A DNA stretch of 7,995 nt from Pseudomonadota bacterium (lineage in GTDB: Bacteria > Pseudomonadota > Alphaproteobacteria > Rhizobiales > Xanthobacteraceae), in assembly GCA_021823875.1 (NCBI GenBank), contig JAKAMD010000156.1:1-7995 (forward strand). The letters run 5' to 3'. Under the pieces are notes generated by a model. That model made no database searches. It saw only the letters and a program-made list of their open reading frames with translations, and had not been told where the DNA came from. A program made the translations under genes and the position numbers. Positions 6,268 to 7,995 of this stretch are shown in pieces (position 1 is the first letter of the stretch; each line of letters opens with the position of its first letter).

Positions 6268-7188
6268 ATGGAAATCTACCTGCCCGTCGCGCAGCTCGCG
6301 GTCAGCCTGTTCGTTGTGTTGGGCATCGGTTTGGCTGTCGGTTTCCTGTCGGGCATGCTTGGCGTCAGCGGCGGATTCATCACCACGCCGTTGCTGATCT
6401 TCTACGGCATCCCCTCCGGCATTGCCGTCGCGAGCCAGGCGAGCCCGATCGCGGCGGCGTCGCTGGTCGGCGCCATCCGGCAAGGCGGCAAGAAATCCGT
6501 CGATTACAAGATGGGGCTTTGGCTGCTGTTGGGCGGTCTTGCCGGCTCGTCCGTTGGCGTAATGATCTTCCGTCTGCTGCAGCAGATCGGCCAGATCGAT
6601 TTCGTCATCAAGCTGAGCTACATGCTGCTCTTGGGCGGGATTGGCGGGCTGATGTTGGCTGAGAGCGCGCAGGCCATGCGCGCGGCCCGCAAAGGCAAAT
6701 ACATCGATCGTCGGCCGGGGCAGCACACCTGGATCCACAATCTGCCCCTGAAGATGCGCTTCTACCGCTCGGGCCTCTATATCAGCGTGATCCCGGTGGT
6801 GGTGCTCGGCTTCATGGTCGGCATCATGACCGCGATCCTAGGCACCGGCGGCGCTTTCATTCTCATCCCTGCCAAGGTCTATTTGTTGCGCATGCGCACC
6901 AACCTCGCTATCGGCACCTCGCAGTTCCAGATGTTCATGGTGGCCTGCATGGCGACGATCCTGCATGCCACCATCGACCATACGGTCGATATCGTTCTTT
7001 CCTTATTGCTGATCATCGGCGGCGTGCTCGGCGCGCAATTCGGCGTCCGGACTGGCCAGCGGCTGCGCGCCGAACAGTTGCGGGCGGCGCTCGCCTTGCT
7101 CATCATCGCCATCGCCGTCCGGCTGTTTTTCGAGCTGGTCATAACGCCGTCCAATCTGTTCTCGGTGGTCGCAATGGGTCCGGCGTAA
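6268..7188 (+). CDS. TauE/SafE family anion (sulfite/sulfonate-type) exporter
   Basis: The product is 306 aa with about eight membrane segments. It shows the internal duplication typical of TauE/SafE (formerly DUF81) transporters: GFLSGMLGVSGGFITTPLLI (25-44) in the first half and GFMVGIMTAILGTGGAFILIPA (181-202) in the second, each followed by a segment rich in small residues (ASQASPIAAASLVGA; IGTSQFQMFMVACMA). Family members move sulfite, sulfoacetate or related organosulfur anions across the inner membrane; the substrate here is not predictable. A basic cytoplasmic loop lies between the halves (about 137-165). The ATG at 6268 is the first possible start, because an in-frame TGA stands at 6256-6258, yet there is no clear Shine-Dalgarno, so translation may be weak or leaderless. 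No sulfur-metabolism gene is beside it in this window. Confidence 0.88.
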   Translation: MEIYLPVAQLAVSLFVVLGIGLAVGFLSGMLGVSGGFITTPLLIFYGIPSGIAVASQASPIAAASLVGAIRQGGKKSVDYKMGLWLLLGGLAGSSVGVMIFRLLQQIGQIDFVIKLSYMLLLGGIGGLMLAESAQAMRAARKGKYIDRRPGQHTWIHNLPLKMRFYRSGLYISVIPVVVLGFMVGIMTAILGTGGAFILIPAKVYLLRMRTNLAIGTSQFQMFMVACMATILHATIDHTVDIVLSLLLIIGGVLGAQFGVRTGQRLRAEQLRAALALLIIAIAVRLFFELVITPSNLFSVVAMGPA

Positions 7189-7189
7189 C

Positions 7190-7215
7190 GGCACGCCGCT
7201 GCCGAGCCGCGTGCC
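7190..7215 (+). terminator. Possible hairpin after the exporter gene
   Basis: GGCACGC (7190-7196) pairs with GCGTGCC (7209-7215). GCT/AGC extends the stem inside past a single C-C mismatch, giving a GCCG loop. It starts 2 nt after the TAA. There is no U-run after it, so it may stabilise the 3' end rather than terminate on its own. Confidence 0.4.
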
Positions 7216-7276
7216 CGGAAATGACTTCGACAGCGCGCGAAATTTCGTTACAAGGAATGGCTCTTTGACCGCGTGG

Positions 7277-7296
7277 CGCTTGATTTTGATCAAGCG
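7277..7296 (+). promoter_or_regulatory. FNR/FixK-type binding site (anaerobox)
   Basis: The sequence TTGAT-TTTG-ATCAA (7280-7293) matches the FNR/FixK consensus TTGAT-N4-ATCAA at every defined position. The dyad extends to 8-bp perfect arms, CGCTTGAT (7277-7284) and ATCAAGCG (7289-7296). It lies in the 139-nt gap between the exporter and the next rightward gene, with its centre about 41 nt before that gene's ATG. In rhizobia such boxes are bound by FixK or FnrN-type regulators under low oxygen. Binding has not been shown here. Confidence 0.75.
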
Positions 7297-7327
7297 TCGT
7301 GGCGGCTTAGTCGTGTGGGATTGCAGC

Positions 7328-7995
7328 ATGGGTCCACAGAAGCATTTCGTGTCGGCGAGCCGCGTTGATATCGCGTTCGTTATTCTCTCAGCCGCGAGCG
7401 GCTGCGCGGCGCTGATCTACGAGATCGTCTGGTTCCAGCTGATCGAGCTGGTCATCGGCTCGTCGGCCGTTTCCCTGGGCGTCTTGCTCGCCACGTTCAT
7501 GGGCGGCATGTGCCTCGGCAGCCTGCTGCTGCCACGGGTGGTGACGCGGCGGCATCATCCCCTGCGGGTTTACGCCATCATCGAGCTCGCGATCGGGGGC
7601 TGCGGTCTCCTGGTGCTGCTCGTCATCCCGGAGGTGAGCCGGCTCTATGGCGCCGTCGCGCTGCAAGGGTTTCCCGGCCTGCTGCTGCGCGCCGTCATCA
7701 CTGCGCTGCTGCTGTTGCCGCCGACCGTGCTGATGGGCGCGACGCTGCCGGCCATCGCCCGCTGGATGGATGCCACCGCAACGGGCATGGCGCGGGTCGG
7801 CAGCATTTATGCCGCCAATATTGCAGGCGCCATGTTCGGCTGTCTGCTCGCCGGCTTCTATCTGCTGCGCATCCATGACACGGCCGTCGCGACGTATGTG
7901 GCTGTAGCGATCAATGCGGCGGTGGCTTTGACGGCCGCGCTGCTGGCGCTGCTGACCTCCTATCGCGCGTCGGCGGAAGCGCCGCACCAAACCGT
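7328..7995 (+). CDS. Spermidine-synthase-like multi-pass membrane protein, N-terminal part (cut by window edge)
   Basis: The first 222 codons are present and the frame is open at the right edge. The sequence SAASGCAALIYEIVWFQLIELVIGSSAVSLGVLLATFMGGMCLGSLLLPR (21-70), then LRVYAIIELAIG (79-90), LLLLPPTVLMGATLPAIARW (127-146) and VGSIYAANIAGAMFGCLLAGFYLL (157-180), follow the order of the membrane half found in fused MFS/spermidine-synthase proteins: SGxxALIYExVW, FMGGLxLGS, PPTxLMGATLP, and GxxYAxNxxGA. About six membrane segments are visible. In full-length members a cytosolic SpeE-like methyltransferase fold domain follows; it would lie beyond the window, so whether this copy has it is unknown. 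Many such proteins are not true spermidine synthases. The ATG at 7328 has only a modest GGGA Shine-Dalgarno about 8 nt upstream; an in-frame GTG at 7349 (VSASRVD) is an alternative start. A FixK-type box lies upstream. Confidence 0.8.
   Translation, partial: MGPQKHFVSASRVDIAFVILSAASGCAALIYEIVWFQLIELVIGSSAVSLGVLLATFMGGMCLGSLLLPRVVTRRHHPLRVYAIIELAIGGCGLLVLLVIPEVSRLYGAVALQGFPGLLLRAVITALLLLPPTVLMGATLPAIARWMDATATGMARVGSIYAANIAGAMFGCLLAGFYLLRIHDTAVATYVAVAINAAVALTAALLALLTSYRASAEAPHQT

Noticed and set aside
5645..6397. 250-residue plus-strand open frame over the DUF898 start and into the exporter gene
   Set aside because: It overlaps two well-supported genes, has no family features, and its composition is typical of an antisense shadow.
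7388..7990. 200-residue minus-strand open frame rich in Gln, Arg and His
   Set aside because: It lies opposite the spermidine-synthase-like gene, which has clear membrane segments and family motifs; the Q/R/H-rich translation is the complement of a Leu/Ala-rich membrane gene.

Overview
The window looks like chromosomal DNA from a GC-rich alphaproteobacterium of the order Hyphomicrobiales (Rhizobiales), most likely near Bradyrhizobiaceae or Xanthobacteraceae. The basis is GC-rich coding sequence, protein families recalled from that group (a LACTB2-like metallo-hydrolase starting MADDIPFNKT, a DUF1499 membrane protein, a DUF898/M48 pair), two dispersed extragenic repeats of the kind common there, and an exact FNR/FixK-type box. 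The placement is inference; no database was searched.

Left part (1-2602). The 5' end of a leftward gene for a small membrane methyltransferase-like protein (1-257) is cut by the window edge. A rightward stretch follows: a short degenerate copy of the start of a metallo-hydrolase gene (302-432), an AT-rich leader, a secreted right-handed beta-helix protein (588-1580) with a strong intrinsic terminator (1607-1642), and the full metallo-hydrolase gene (1688-2602). The beta-helix gene therefore lies between a relic and an intact copy of the same gene start, which points to insertion or duplication at this site.

Middle part (2603-6064). A paired inverted repeat (2620-2705) separates the metallo-hydrolase from a convergent leftward cluster. 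In transcription order the cluster is a DUF898/YjgN-like multi-pass membrane protein (6064-4814), a membrane-anchored M48 zinc metallopeptidase (4665-3562) and a DUF1499 membrane protein (3555-2725). The last two are separated by 6 nt and are almost certainly co-transcribed. A second repeat (4677-4794) sits between the first two and abuts the Shine-Dalgarno sequence of the peptidase gene. All three products are predicted inner-membrane proteins. A joint role in envelope maintenance is plausible but is inference.

Right part (6065-7995). A divergent intergenic region with GC-rich palindromes precedes a TauE/SafE-type anion exporter (6268-7188). After a short spacer carrying the FNR/FixK-type box (7277-7296), the window ends inside a gene for the membrane half of a spermidine-synthase-like protein (7328-7995, partial). 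The box suggests oxygen-responsive control of that last gene.

No tRNA, rRNA, CRISPR array, transposase or phage gene was seen. Nothing here amounts to a clearly new multi-gene system. The most unusual structure is the beta-helix gene flanked by a duplicated gene start.
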